Shown: piece by piece, positions 1 to 8,524 of the stretch
Numbering within the stretch: position 1 is the first letter of the stretch
How the letters are laid out: every line of letters begins with the position of its first letter
Assembly (NCBI GenBank): GCA_045594425.1
Contig: JAZNYK010000003.1
Span: 1-64,000, forward strand
DNA from: RGIG1681 sp045594425
GTDB lineage: Bacteria > Bacillota > Clostridia > Christensenellales > UBA1242
DNA length: 64,000 nt
Reading direction: 5' to 3'
The notes under the pieces: generated by a model
The model's database searches: none
Seen by the model: only the letters and a program-made list of their open reading frames with translations
Told to the model about the DNA's origin: nothing
Position numbers and translations under genes: made by a program

Positions 1-613
1 CCGCACAAGCCATGTGGTTTCCTGGTTTTTTTCCACCAACAATAAGAGGTTGAAGTGTGCAAGGAATATTCAATCTGTTGCAAAGTGTGAATAGCATATT
101 TGCAAAACCTGCACAAACAATTTTGTCGCCGTTTAAAATAGAAATCAAATCTCTTGATATTGCAGAAGATTCATCCTCATCTTCTTTTTTATAAAAATGA
201 TTGGTTGTTTCCTTGTATGCCCACAAAAACTTCTCTAGGGCAGAAAGTGGTTTTTCATTTAATCTTGCAGATGAAATATCACCAACAATGGTGTTTATTT
301 TTTCACTGGCAACAATTGCTTCTTCAACAGTAAATCCGCCATCAAACAAAACATCTTTGTTAAAAAATTTTCTGGCAACATTAACATTTTCGGCAAGTAT
401 CAATGTTTCTTGTTCGGTATAAAGTTCATTGTTTGAATAATAGTGAGAATATTTATTATATCCCGTTAAAATTGTAATTTCAGATTCAGGAAAATTCTCT
501 AACAAAAAAGAAAAAAATTCTGAATCTAAAGAAACATCTTTTGTTATTTTTAAAGGCTCGCCTTTAGAAAGATATTGCAAGTCTTCAAGAGTTGTGTTTT
601 TTGTAATTATCAT
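1..613 (-). CDS. Transglutaminase-like protein, paralogue 1 (C-terminus beyond window)
   Basis: The gene starts at 613 on the minus strand behind a GAGGTGA ribosome binding site and runs off the left edge, so about 204 N-terminal residues are visible. It is clearly paralogous to the two proteins downstream on the map: the start MIITKNTT, the segment ITILTGY, the segment ALEKFLWAYK and the active-site-like NGDKIVCAGFANMLFTLCN all have counterparts. The Cys in KIVCAGFA followed about 35 residues later by GNHMACA fits the Cys and His of a transglutaminase/papain-like fold; the Asp part lies outside the window. No signal peptide or membrane segment is seen, so a cytoplasmic protein is likely. Substrate and role are unknown. 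Alternative: a protease or a non-catalytic member of the same fold. Confidence 0.7.
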   Translation of the reverse strand, partial: MIITKNTTLEDLQYLSKGEPLKITKDVSLDSEFFSFLLENFPESEITILTGYNKYSHYYSNNELYTEQETLILAENVNVARKFFNKDVLFDGGFTVEEAIVASEKINTIVGDISSARLNEKPLSALEKFLWAYKETTNHFYKKEDEDESSAISRDLISILNGDKIVCAGFANMLFTLCNRLNIPCTLQPLIVGGKKPGNHMACA

Positions 614-654
614 AAAATCACCTCTAATAAAAAGAGTTATAAAGAAAAGATAAA

Positions 655-2475
655 TTAGTTTCCAAATGTTGGCTTTTCGGCAAATTGAGTTTTTTGTAAT
701 GTTAATTTTGCAATTTTGCAGGCTGTTTCTTTATCCATTCCTTGCGATAGATAAATGTTTAAAAACGCTTCAAAAAATTCATTGTAAGTTAAATATTTTG
801 CTTTTGAGCATAGTTTATCAAAATCTTCTTCATAAGGGTCATTATAAATGTCTTTTCTGTCGTATAGCCCAGTGTAAATTTCTTGTTCGTTTGTGTTTGC
901 ATATTCACTCATTCTTGAATTTTGAATTTCATAAAAATATCCAGCACGGTCAGAGTTTGAAATATCTTCTCTGATAGAATTTTTAATAACCTCAAGTGGA
1001 ATGCCTGAACGAAGCAAGTGTCCAACAACAAAAAGGTCTTGAGGAACCATTTTGCCAGCAAAAGTAAGTCTTACAGATTCTTTTGCAATATTTTCAGAAA
1101 GTTTTAATAATTCATTTTGATTGTCATAAGGTTTAATTTGTGATGGTGTTTTTGTTTCAAACAAAATCGAATAAATGTCAATAAGATTCATAACATTTTT
1201 GGTTTCGTTGTCAACCTTTTCAAGAAGGGCGGGTGTTAATTTTACACCCGTTCTCATTTTGCTTTCATACTCTCTCAAACCCTCACGGATTTTATCTTCA
1301 GTTAAATATTTTTTAACAAGAGAATCAATTGCTGTTTTTGAGTATCCAAGACTAATTAGTTTTGAATATATTGAATTGATGCTTTGTTGAATCATTCCAC
1401 GCTTGTGTTGAAGAATAAGTCGTTCGACTGAAAACACAACATTTTCAATGTGATAGTCATAATGTTGTTTTGCGTCTTTTGCAGAGATTGATTCAATAAT
1501 ATCTTCAGTTACTTCATCAATACTAGATTGTTCTAAATATTCTTGTGCTTTTGCTCTCAAAAGTTTGTCTTGAGAAAGCCCGCCAGTTTTTTCTGGAAAA
1601 AGTCTAGACAATGTTTTTGGAGCAAGTGAAAACATCAAGTCTGGGTCGTCTAAAGAAAGAATCTTTTTTCCCATTGAATGCATAACGGCATCCAAAGAAA
1701 CGGGTTTGCTATAAGTAGTGTCAATGTCAGCGTATGGAATAAGTGCAGTGTTAAATGAATATGCGCCGTATGTAAAAATTTTCATTGGCTTTGCATCAAG
1801 TGTAGGGTCTGAGTGAAAGATTGCATGAATGCCATATTTGTCATCATCAATTCTTACACAACAGGTTGCGTGTCCGCCATAGGCTTTTTCGGATGGGTCC
1901 CAAGCAATCATTGCTTCGGTTGTGCAAGGAATGCCCAATCTATTTAAAATTGTGTCTAGCATATTTGCAAAACCAACGCAAACAATTTTATCGGAATTTA
2001 AAACAGAAATTAAATTTCTTGAGAGGGAAGGGTCATCACCTTCGTTTTCTGAATGATAAACACGGTCTGCAACAAATTGATATGCCCACAAAAACTTTTC
2101 TAAATTTGACAATGGCTTGCCGTTTAGTCTTGCGCTGTCAATTTCTTCAACAATGTTATTAATTTTTCTGCTAGCGGTTATTGCTTGTTCAACAGAAAAA
2201 TCTTCATCAAAAGTAATGTCTTTGCCATTAGCCCTTGCAAGCGAAACGTTGTCTGCAAGAACTTTTGTTTCTTTGTTATCATACAAACAATCTGGAGATG
2301 CATTTGTTTGAAGAGTGCTGTATCCAGAAAGTATGGTTATTTTAGACTTTGGAAAATTTTCGACCAAATACAAAAGAAATTTTTTATTTAAAGCGATGTC
2401 TTTGGTTATTTTTATTTCTTCGCCAGGAAAAATTCTTTCAAGTTCTTTTTGAGTTGTGTTTTTTGTTATTACCAT
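655..2475 (-). CDS. Transglutaminase-like domain protein, paralogue 2
   Basis: This 606-residue protein starts at 2475 behind GAGGTGA. Residues 1-130 are a conserved N-terminal region (LSGYSTL, LSNLEKFLWAY). Residues about 160-230 carry the transglutaminase-like core: Cys166 in KIVCVGFANML, His202 in GGHATCCVRI and Asp223 in HSDPTLD, in the order and spacing expected of a Cys-His-Asp triad. The C-terminal 370 residues are charged and helical, with no family I recognise. There is no export signal. It lies between two paralogues on the same strand and is probably co-expressed with paralogue 1, 41 bases downstream. The reaction is inferred from the triad only; amide hydrolysis or crosslinking are both possible. 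Confidence 0.75.
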   Translation of the reverse strand: MVITKNTTQKELERIFPGEEIKITKDIALNKKFLLYLVENFPKSKITILSGYSTLQTNASPDCLYDNKETKVLADNVSLARANGKDITFDEDFSVEQAITASRKINNIVEEIDSARLNGKPLSNLEKFLWAYQFVADRVYHSENEGDDPSLSRNLISVLNSDKIVCVGFANMLDTILNRLGIPCTTEAMIAWDPSEKAYGGHATCCVRIDDDKYGIHAIFHSDPTLDAKPMKIFTYGAYSFNTALIPYADIDTTYSKPVSLDAVMHSMGKKILSLDDPDLMFSLAPKTLSRLFPEKTGGLSQDKLLRAKAQEYLEQSSIDEVTEDIIESISAKDAKQHYDYHIENVVFSVERLILQHKRGMIQQSINSIYSKLISLGYSKTAIDSLVKKYLTEDKIREGLREYESKMRTGVKLTPALLEKVDNETKNVMNLIDIYSILFETKTPSQIKPYDNQNELLKLSENIAKESVRLTFAGKMVPQDLFVVGHLLRSGIPLEVIKNSIREDISNSDRAGYFYEIQNSRMSEYANTNEQEIYTGLYDRKDIYNDPYEEDFDKLCSKAKYLTYNEFFEAFLNIYLSQGMDKETACKIAKLTLQKTQFAEKPTFGN

Positions 2476-2544
2476 AAAATCACCTCATATATATTCATTA
2501 TACCAAAAACACTCACAAAAATCAATGTAGGAAAAATGTAAAAG

Positions 2545-2575
2545 GGTCACGAACGAAATTTCGTGACCTTTTTTT
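2545..2575 (-). terminator. Hairpin between paralogues 2 and 3
   Basis: A 9-bp perfect stem, GGTCACGAA with TTCGTGACC, sits just past the stop of the 2579-4411 gene. On the minus strand the tail is CTTTTACATTTTT, on the plus strand a run of seven T, so it can work both ways. Confidence 0.65.
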
Positions 2576-2578
2576 GCG

Positions 2579-4411
2579 TTATAGTGTATACGATTGTTTT
2601 AATATCTCATCTGCAAACCACTCTGCAAAACTAGTTTTGTTTCCTTGTGAACGGAAAATATTGGTAAGTGCATTAAAAGCCTCATCACCAGACAAATAGG
2701 TTGCCTGTTTTACAAGGTTGGCAAAATCTTCTTCATAAGGAGCGTTGAATAAATATAGTTCTCCAGGGAAGTTCATAAAAAATTCTTTTTCGTTTTTTAA
2801 ACTTGAAAGATATACATTTTGTTCTGGGTATAAACGAATGTATCGTTTTGCTTTATCTATGTCTGTGGATTGTTTTTTTAATCTTTTTAAAATATCCTCA
2901 AATGAAAAACCTTGTCTTTGTAAAGCCACAACTTCTGGCATTAAAACAACTTGTTTTTGATTAAAACAAGCAACGTTTATTGAAGCATCAACAATTTGTG
3001 AAGAAAGCATTGAAATAAGGTTCGTTGCGTCAGCAGGAGCGATGTCTGAAAGATTTAAGGAATCAATAATCTTTTCTATATTTGGAATGTTTTCATTATA
3101 ATATTTTAAACTTTCAGTTAAATATTTTTTATTTGCGTCACAGTCAGGATTGATTCCACACGAATTTGATTGATGTTCGAGTTGTTCAGAAATGTTTTTC
3201 ATGATAGCATCTATGGTTAAAGTTGATTTTAAAAATTTAGAAATCTCTTCTTTTGTATATCCATAAGAAACAAGGGTGTGTGTTAAATATTCTAAAGCAG
3301 ATTCAAATGATGTTTTGCTTTTCTTGTCTATCAATGAAACAAACTTTGAAACATTAGCAAGTTTGCTGGCAAACAGCATTGTGTTTTCAGAAATCATTTC
3401 AGATGTTATTGAATTGATAGTATCATCTATTAATGTGTTTACATTTGAATTGTTAATAGTATTTGTTGCGTGTTCATAAATTAAAACATCTTGACTTTTC
3501 CCGGCTGTTTTTTCTGGAAATAAATATGATAAAACCTTAGGTGAATCATAACCATCAAACAAAAAGTCGGGGTTATAGTTGGCTTGCATAGACTTATCTA
3601 TTTTTATTGGTGGTTTATCTTTGTAGTATTCGTGTTCTTTTATTTTATCATAAGGGATGAGGGCGTGGTCAAAGGTTAATATATTTACTTTTTTACCACC
3701 ATATCCAGTAGTGTGTTTGGTGTAATCAAATGTTGGATTTGAATAATATATGCCGTGTTTATTATATTTATCATCTTCGATTCTAACGCAGCAAGACAGG
3801 TGATTAGTATAAGTTTGCTTTTCAAAATCATACACACCCTCTGTTTGTAATGTGCAAGGAATTTCAAGTTTATTAAGTATTGTAAACAGTAATGTTGCAA
3901 AACCTGCGCAAACAATTTTATCTCCATTTAAAACACCGATAGGGTTTCTTGAAACTTGTGGGTTATCAGAATCTTTTTCTTCCATATAAACCCTGTTTAC
4001 AACATAGGTGTATGCGTATAAAAACTTTTCTAAATTTGATAATTTTTGTCCCTCAACATTTGCAGATGAGATTTCGCTAACAATGTTGTTAATCTGTCTG
4101 CTTGCAGAAAGGGCTTCTTCAACCGAGAATAGTTCGTCAAATGTTAATTCTTTTTTATACTTTTCTCTTGCTATTGTTACGTTTTCTAAAAGAATTTTTA
4201 TTTCATCTTCATTATATAAATACTCAAACGAAGAATAATTATTTCCTTTGTTGCTAAAACCAGATAAAATTGTTATGTTTGAGTTTGGAAAATTTTGAAG
4301 AATAAAAACAAGCAGGTCTTTATTTAAAACAACTTCTTTTGTTAATTTCAAATCAACACCGTCTTGAATTTGTTTTAGGCTTTCTATGGTAGTTTCCTTT
4401 GTGATAAACAT
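2579..4411 (-). CDS. Transglutaminase-like domain protein, paralogue 3
   Basis: This is a 610-residue paralogue of the 655-2475 product with the same layout: N-terminal MFITKETT, the LSNLEKFLYAY segment, then the core with Cys168 (KIVCAGFATLL) and His204 (NHLSCCVRI). The third triad position is changed: the motif reads YSNPTFD, so Asn225 stands where paralogue 2 has Asp. The open frame extends upstream to 4552, but a GAGGTG site lies just before the ATG at 4411 and that start aligns with the other two paralogues, so I take 4411. It may be an altered or inactive copy, or Asp229 in the same motif may substitute. Function unknown. Confidence 0.75.
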   Translation of the reverse strand: MFITKETTIESLKQIQDGVDLKLTKEVVLNKDLLVFILQNFPNSNITILSGFSNKGNNYSSFEYLYNEDEIKILLENVTIAREKYKKELTFDELFSVEEALSASRQINNIVSEISSANVEGQKLSNLEKFLYAYTYVVNRVYMEEKDSDNPQVSRNPIGVLNGDKIVCAGFATLLFTILNKLEIPCTLQTEGVYDFEKQTYTNHLSCCVRIEDDKYNKHGIYYSNPTFDYTKHTTGYGGKKVNILTFDHALIPYDKIKEHEYYKDKPPIKIDKSMQANYNPDFLFDGYDSPKVLSYLFPEKTAGKSQDVLIYEHATNTINNSNVNTLIDDTINSITSEMISENTMLFASKLANVSKFVSLIDKKSKTSFESALEYLTHTLVSYGYTKEEISKFLKSTLTIDAIMKNISEQLEHQSNSCGINPDCDANKKYLTESLKYYNENIPNIEKIIDSLNLSDIAPADATNLISMLSSQIVDASINVACFNQKQVVLMPEVVALQRQGFSFEDILKRLKKQSTDIDKAKRYIRLYPEQNVYLSSLKNEKEFFMNFPGELYLFNAPYEEDFANLVKQATYLSGDEAFNALTNIFRSQGNKTSFAEWFADEILKQSYTL

Positions 4412-4615
4412 AATGTACACCTCAATTAACGTAATTGTATCATAATAAGAGCACACAAGGCAACATAAAAAAATAAAACAAGAATATGTCAAGTGTTTTT
4501 TACTGATTTTTTGGTATTTATTTTTTAATTTTTGCATATTTTTAATTGACAAAATTTAATTTTTGTAAAATCGAAAATAAATCTCAAAAAATAATTAAAA
4601 ATAAATAAAAAATGT

Positions 4616-4644
4616 TTTACATAATACCTAAATTAATGTAAAAT
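4616..4644 (+). promoter_or_regulatory. Sigma-A-type promoter of the glycogen operon
   Basis: TTTACA and TAAAAT are separated by 17 bases. Transcription would begin near 4651, ahead of the malQ ribosome site at about 4667. The rest of 4412-4615 is AT-rich and I see no gene in it. Confidence 0.6.
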
Positions 4645-4679
4645 AAAATAGTAAAATAATGGGTAAAAAGGAAGATTAT

Positions 4680-6122
4680 ATGGAAAGAGGTTGTGGAATT
4701 TTACTACCTATATCATCACTCCCAAACAAGCATGGGTTTGGATGTTTTTCTCATGAGGCTTATGATTTTATTGATTACCTAAATTCTTTGGGTATGAAAT
4801 ATTGGCAAATTCTTCCACTTGGCCCAGTTGATGGTGTGGGCTCACCATACAGCAGCGTGTCTGCATTTGCTGGTGAACCACTTTATATTGACATCGAAAG
4901 CATTTTGGATGAAAGTGAACTTGCGCTTTACAAACTTTCTTCAGACCTTTCATTCGAAGAGTATAGAACAAGAAAAATGGAAGCACTTAAATATGTTTTT
5001 AGCAAACTTTATTACATCACAAATATCGACAAGTTTGTTGAAGAAAATGAAAGTTGGGTTTATGACTATGCTGTTTATATGACATTAACAGATAATTTAA
5101 AAACCACTTTTTCAGACTTTCCTCCTGAATATAAAGACACTGAATCACCTGAAACAATTGAGTTTATAAAAACACATCAAGAAGAAATTGTTTATTACAT
5201 TTTCTTACAATACTTGTTTTATGAACAATGGCAAAACATAAAAGCCTATGCAAATTTCAAGGGCATAAAAATCATTGGAGATGTTCCAATTTATTGCCCA
5301 ATGAACAGTGCTGATATGTATGCAAACAAAAAATGTTTCATGCTTAATGACGAAGGCGTGCCAACCTATATTTCTGGTGTGCCTGGTGACTATTTTAATC
5401 CAGATGGTCAAATTTGGAATAATCCACTTTATGACTATGATTATATGAAGCAAACCAAGTTTGATTGGTGGATTCGCCGTATGAAACACTGCTCAAAATT
5501 ATATGACATTACAAGAATCGACCACTTCCGTGGTTTTGAATCTTTCTTTGCTATTCCTTATGGTGAAACCACTGTAAAAAATGGCGTTTATATGAAAGGT
5601 CCAGGCATGGATATATTTGATGAGTTTTATAAAAACGGAATCAGAGATTTAATTTTGGAAGACCTTGGTCAAATTTCATTTGCTGTTCGTGCGCTTCGCA
5701 GAAGAACAGGTTTGGCAGGCATGAAGGTTATGCAGTTTGCGTTTGATGGTGACACTAAAAACACGCACCTCCCACATGATTACGAAAAGAATTCGGTTGC
5801 ATATCTTGGCACACACGACAATGACACCTTTATTGGTTTCCTTGCAGACAGTGAACAAAAAAATTATTTCTGCAACTATTTCCACTTACCAAAAAATGTT
5901 GAAAACGATGTTGTAACAAAGGTTGCAATTGACAATCTTTTATCAACCAATTCGGTTGTGTGCATCCTTACAATGCAAGACATTTTGTGTGAAGGAAGTG
6001 AAAGCAGAATCAACACTCCTGGAACAAATGAGGGCAACTGGATATACAAACTTCGTCCAGATTACAAAGAAGCAAAAATCAATAGATATATTAAACAATT
6101 AATTAAAAATAAAAACAGATAA
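4680..6122 (+). CDS. malQ: 4-alpha-glucanotransferase (amylomaltase, GH77)
   Basis: MalQ transfers alpha-1,4-glucan segments between maltodextrins in the cytoplasm. The 480-residue protein shows the GH77 pattern: the N-terminal GILLPISSLPNKHGFG, KYWQILPLGP with SPYSS, the nucleophile region TRIDHFRGFESF, the acid/base region ILEDLG and THDNDTF. Length is normal for the bacterial short form. An upstream ATG at 4659 is in frame, but AAAAAGGAAG sits 7 bases before the ATG at 4680 and none precedes 4659, so I choose 4680. It is the first gene of the five-gene glycogen operon, 12 bases before glgB, which suits a role in remodelling short glucans released by phosphorylase. Confidence 0.95.
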   Translation: MERGCGILLPISSLPNKHGFGCFSHEAYDFIDYLNSLGMKYWQILPLGPVDGVGSPYSSVSAFAGEPLYIDIESILDESELALYKLSSDLSFEEYRTRKMEALKYVFSKLYYITNIDKFVEENESWVYDYAVYMTLTDNLKTTFSDFPPEYKDTESPETIEFIKTHQEEIVYYIFLQYLFYEQWQNIKAYANFKGIKIIGDVPIYCPMNSADMYANKKCFMLNDEGVPTYISGVPGDYFNPDGQIWNNPLYDYDYMKQTKFDWWIRRMKHCSKLYDITRIDHFRGFESFFAIPYGETTVKNGVYMKGPGMDIFDEFYKNGIRDLILEDLGQISFAVRALRRRTGLAGMKVMQFAFDGDTKNTHLPHDYEKNSVAYLGTHDNDTFIGFLADSEQKNYFCNYFHLPKNVENDVVTKVAIDNLLSTNSVVCILTMQDILCEGSESRINTPGTNEGNWIYKLRPDYKEAKINRYIKQLIKNKNR

Positions 6123-6134
6123 AAGGAAAGATAT

Positions 6135-8489
6135 ATGGAAAAATCAAAAGAAATATATTTGTTTCAACAAGGCACATATTACCATGCTTACAACTTTATG
6201 GGGTGTCATCCAGAAAATGGTGGTGCATGGTTCAGAGTTTGGGCTCCAAAAGCAAAAGAAATAAGTGTTGTTGGTGACTTTAATGGTTGGGACGCAAATG
6301 CTCACAAACTTTCAAGAATTGATGAAAGTGATGTTTGGGAAGTTTTCGTTTCAAGTGTTAATCAATTCGATAACTATAAATATCAAGTTCTTGGCGCAGA
6401 TGGAATCACAAGATACAAAGCAGACCCATATGCTTTCCATAGTGAAACAAATGGTGCAACTGCATCAAAAGTTTATGACCTTGCAGATTTTGATTGGTCA
6501 GATAAAAAATATTATGAAGAAAAAGCAATTGAAAACCATTTTGAAAAACCTATGAACGTTTATGAAGTTAACCTTCTTTCATGGAAAAAACATGAAGACG
6601 GTTCAAACTACACATACCGTGAACTTGCAGAAGAACTTGTTCCATACGTTAAAGAAATGGGTTACACACATATTGAATGTATGCCACTTACTGAATATCC
6701 ATTTGAAGGTTCTTGGGGCTACCAAGTAACAGGCTACTTTTCAGTAACAAGCAGATTTGGAACTCCAGATGATTTTAGATATTTTGTTAACAAATGTCAC
6801 GAAAACAAAATCGGCGTAATTCTTGACTGGGTTCCAGCACATTTCCCAAAAGACGAACATGGTTTGGTTGAATGGGATGGCAGTTATTGCTACGAAAATC
6901 AAGGTTGGGACAGAATGGAATTTGTCGGTTGGGGAACCAGAAGGTTTGACTACGGCAGAACTGAAGTTCAATCATTTTTAATAAGTTCCGCAACATTCTT
7001 CTTGGATAAATTCCATGTGGATGGCTTAAGAGTTGACGCTGTTGCTTCAATGCTTTATCTAGACTACGATAAAAAAGAAGGTGAATGGATTCCTAACGAA
7101 TATGGTGAAAACAAAAACCTTGAAGCAATTGCTTTCTTAAGAAAACTTAATTCCGTAATTTTAACAGAATATCCAAGTGCATTAATGATTGCTGAAGAAT
7201 CAACCGCTTGGCCAATGGTTACAAAGCCAGGTTATATCGGTGGTTTAGGCTTCAATTATAAATGGAACATCGGTTGGATGAACGACACACTCTCATATGT
7301 TCAAACCGACCCATATTTCAGAAAAGATTGTCACAACAAATTAACATTTTCGATGTTCTATGCATTTTCAGAAAACTTCATTCTTCCAATTTCACATGAC
7401 GAAGTTGTTTATGAAAAGAAGTCACTTCTAAACAAAATGTATGGTGACTATAACCAAAAGTTCGATTTAATGAGAGCATTTATGATGTATATGTTTGCTC
7501 ATCCAGGCAAAAAACTTTCTTTCATGGGAAATGAATTTGCACAGTTTGATGAATGGAATCACACAAAAGGCATTGATTTCTTGCTTCTTGAATTTGAAAA
7601 GCATAACAAAATGTTCTCATTCACAAAAGAACTTAATCACACATATTTAAACAATAGTGAACTTTATGAAATCGACTATTCATGGGAAGGTTTCAGATGG
7701 CTCACAGCAGACGATAATGAACACAACATTGTTGCTTTTGAAAGAAAGAACAAAGCAGGTGAAACAATCGTTTGTATTGCAAACTTCTCACCTGTCAGAA
7801 GAGAGCATTACAGAGTTGGTCTTGATGCTGGCAGATATGAAGAAATCTTAAACTCAAACAATTCAGCGTTTGGTGGAAATGGCAGACACTATGGAACAAT
7901 CGAAAGTTATGCTGTTCGTGTTAACGGTTGGGAAAATTCAATCGAACTAACACTTGAACCAAACTCTGCTGTATATTTCAAAAAGAAAGACTTGTCACTT
8001 ACAATCAAAGCAAAATTTAGTGATATTAATGAAAATAAACAAAGCACTCCAGCAATGGAAGCCAAAAACGTTGTTTCAAAAATAATTGAAGCAAAAACCG
8101 CAGGAAACGACATCTTTAACATGGAAAATTTTGAAGAAAAATTTATTCCAGTTGAACTTGTTCATAACAATGATGATTTGCAATATGCAAACGTCAAACC
8201 AGAAGAAACACCAGTTCCTGCAAAAAGGCCAAAAGGTAGACCAAGAAAACCAGTTGACCCAAACGAAGCCTTAAAACCAAAAAGGCCAAAGGGCAGACCA
8301 AGAAAACCGGTTGATCCAAACGAAGCCTTAAAACCAAAAAGACCAAAAGGTAGGCCAAGAAAGCCAGTTGACCCAAACGAAGCATTGAAGCCAAAAAGAC
8401 CAAAGGGCAGACCAAGAAAACCAATTGACCCAAACGAAGCCTTAAAACCAAAAAGGCCAAGGGGCAGACCAAGAAAGGAAACAATTTAA
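6135..8489 (+). CDS. glgB: 1,4-alpha-glucan branching enzyme with AT-hook-like C-terminal repeats
   Basis: GlgB cuts alpha-1,4 glucan and rejoins it as alpha-1,6 branches. The 784-residue protein has an N-terminal CBM48-type domain (FRVWAPKAKEISVVGDFNGW, residues about 32-52), then a GH13 barrel with the nucleophile in DGLRVDAVASML, the acid Glu in MIAEESTAW and the third acidic site in PISHDEVV, then the all-beta C domain to about residue 620. Unusual is the tail: a linker, then from residue 697 four copies of the 19-residue unit KRPKGRPRKPVDPNEALKP and a partial fifth ending RGRPRKETI. KGRPRK/RGRPRK is the AT-hook core that inserts in the minor groove of AT-rich DNA in other proteins. GlgB normally ends after the C domain. 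DNA binding here is inferred. The tail follows a normal catalytic region, so enzyme activity should be intact. Confidence 0.95.
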   Translation: MEKSKEIYLFQQGTYYHAYNFMGCHPENGGAWFRVWAPKAKEISVVGDFNGWDANAHKLSRIDESDVWEVFVSSVNQFDNYKYQVLGADGITRYKADPYAFHSETNGATASKVYDLADFDWSDKKYYEEKAIENHFEKPMNVYEVNLLSWKKHEDGSNYTYRELAEELVPYVKEMGYTHIECMPLTEYPFEGSWGYQVTGYFSVTSRFGTPDDFRYFVNKCHENKIGVILDWVPAHFPKDEHGLVEWDGSYCYENQGWDRMEFVGWGTRRFDYGRTEVQSFLISSATFFLDKFHVDGLRVDAVASMLYLDYDKKEGEWIPNEYGENKNLEAIAFLRKLNSVILTEYPSALMIAEESTAWPMVTKPGYIGGLGFNYKWNIGWMNDTLSYVQTDPYFRKDCHNKLTFSMFYAFSENFILPISHDEVVYEKKSLLNKMYGDYNQKFDLMRAFMMYMFAHPGKKLSFMGNEFAQFDEWNHTKGIDFLLLEFEKHNKMFSFTKELNHTYLNNSELYEIDYSWEGFRWLTADDNEHNIVAFERKNKAGETIVCIANFSPVRREHYRVGLDAGRYEEILNSNNSAFGGNGRHYGTIESYAVRVNGWENSIELTLEPNSAVYFKKKDLSLTIKAKFSDINENKQSTPAMEAKNVVSKIIEAKTAGNDIFNMENFEEKFIPVELVHNNDDLQYANVKPEETPVPAKRPKGRPRKPVDPNEALKPKRPKGRPRKPVDPNEALKPKRPKGRPRKPVDPNEALKPKRPKGRPRKPIDPNEALKPKRPRGRPRKETI
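8223..8486 (+). repeat. 57-bp tandem repeats encoding AT-hook-like units in glgB
   Basis: Four full 57-bp units begin at 8223, 8280, 8337 and 8394, with a 36-bp partial unit at 8451. Copies differ mostly at silent positions (AAA/AAG, GGT/GGC, AGG/AGA), and only one Val-to-Ile change occurs among the full units. This suggests the protein sequence is under selection and the array is not a very recent expansion. Confidence 0.9.
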
Positions 8490-8524
8490 ATTTTTATAAA
8501 AAATCATTATAACTAGGAGAAGTT

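Noticed and set aside
4412..4552. N-terminal extension of transglutaminase-like paralogue 3 with a hydrophobic stretch
   Set aside because: The GAGGTG ribosome site lies directly before ATG 4411, and the other two paralogues start at the same aligned position, so the upstream frame is chance.
8194..8484. 96-residue minus-strand frame with Leu-rich repeats opposite glgB
   Set aside because: It mirrors the 57-bp repeats that encode AT-hook-like units in glgB and has no ribosome site.
6135..8489. Repeat region as a CRISPR array or minisatellite outside genes
   Set aside because: The 57-bp period is in frame with glgB, has no spacers, and encodes a conserved peptide.
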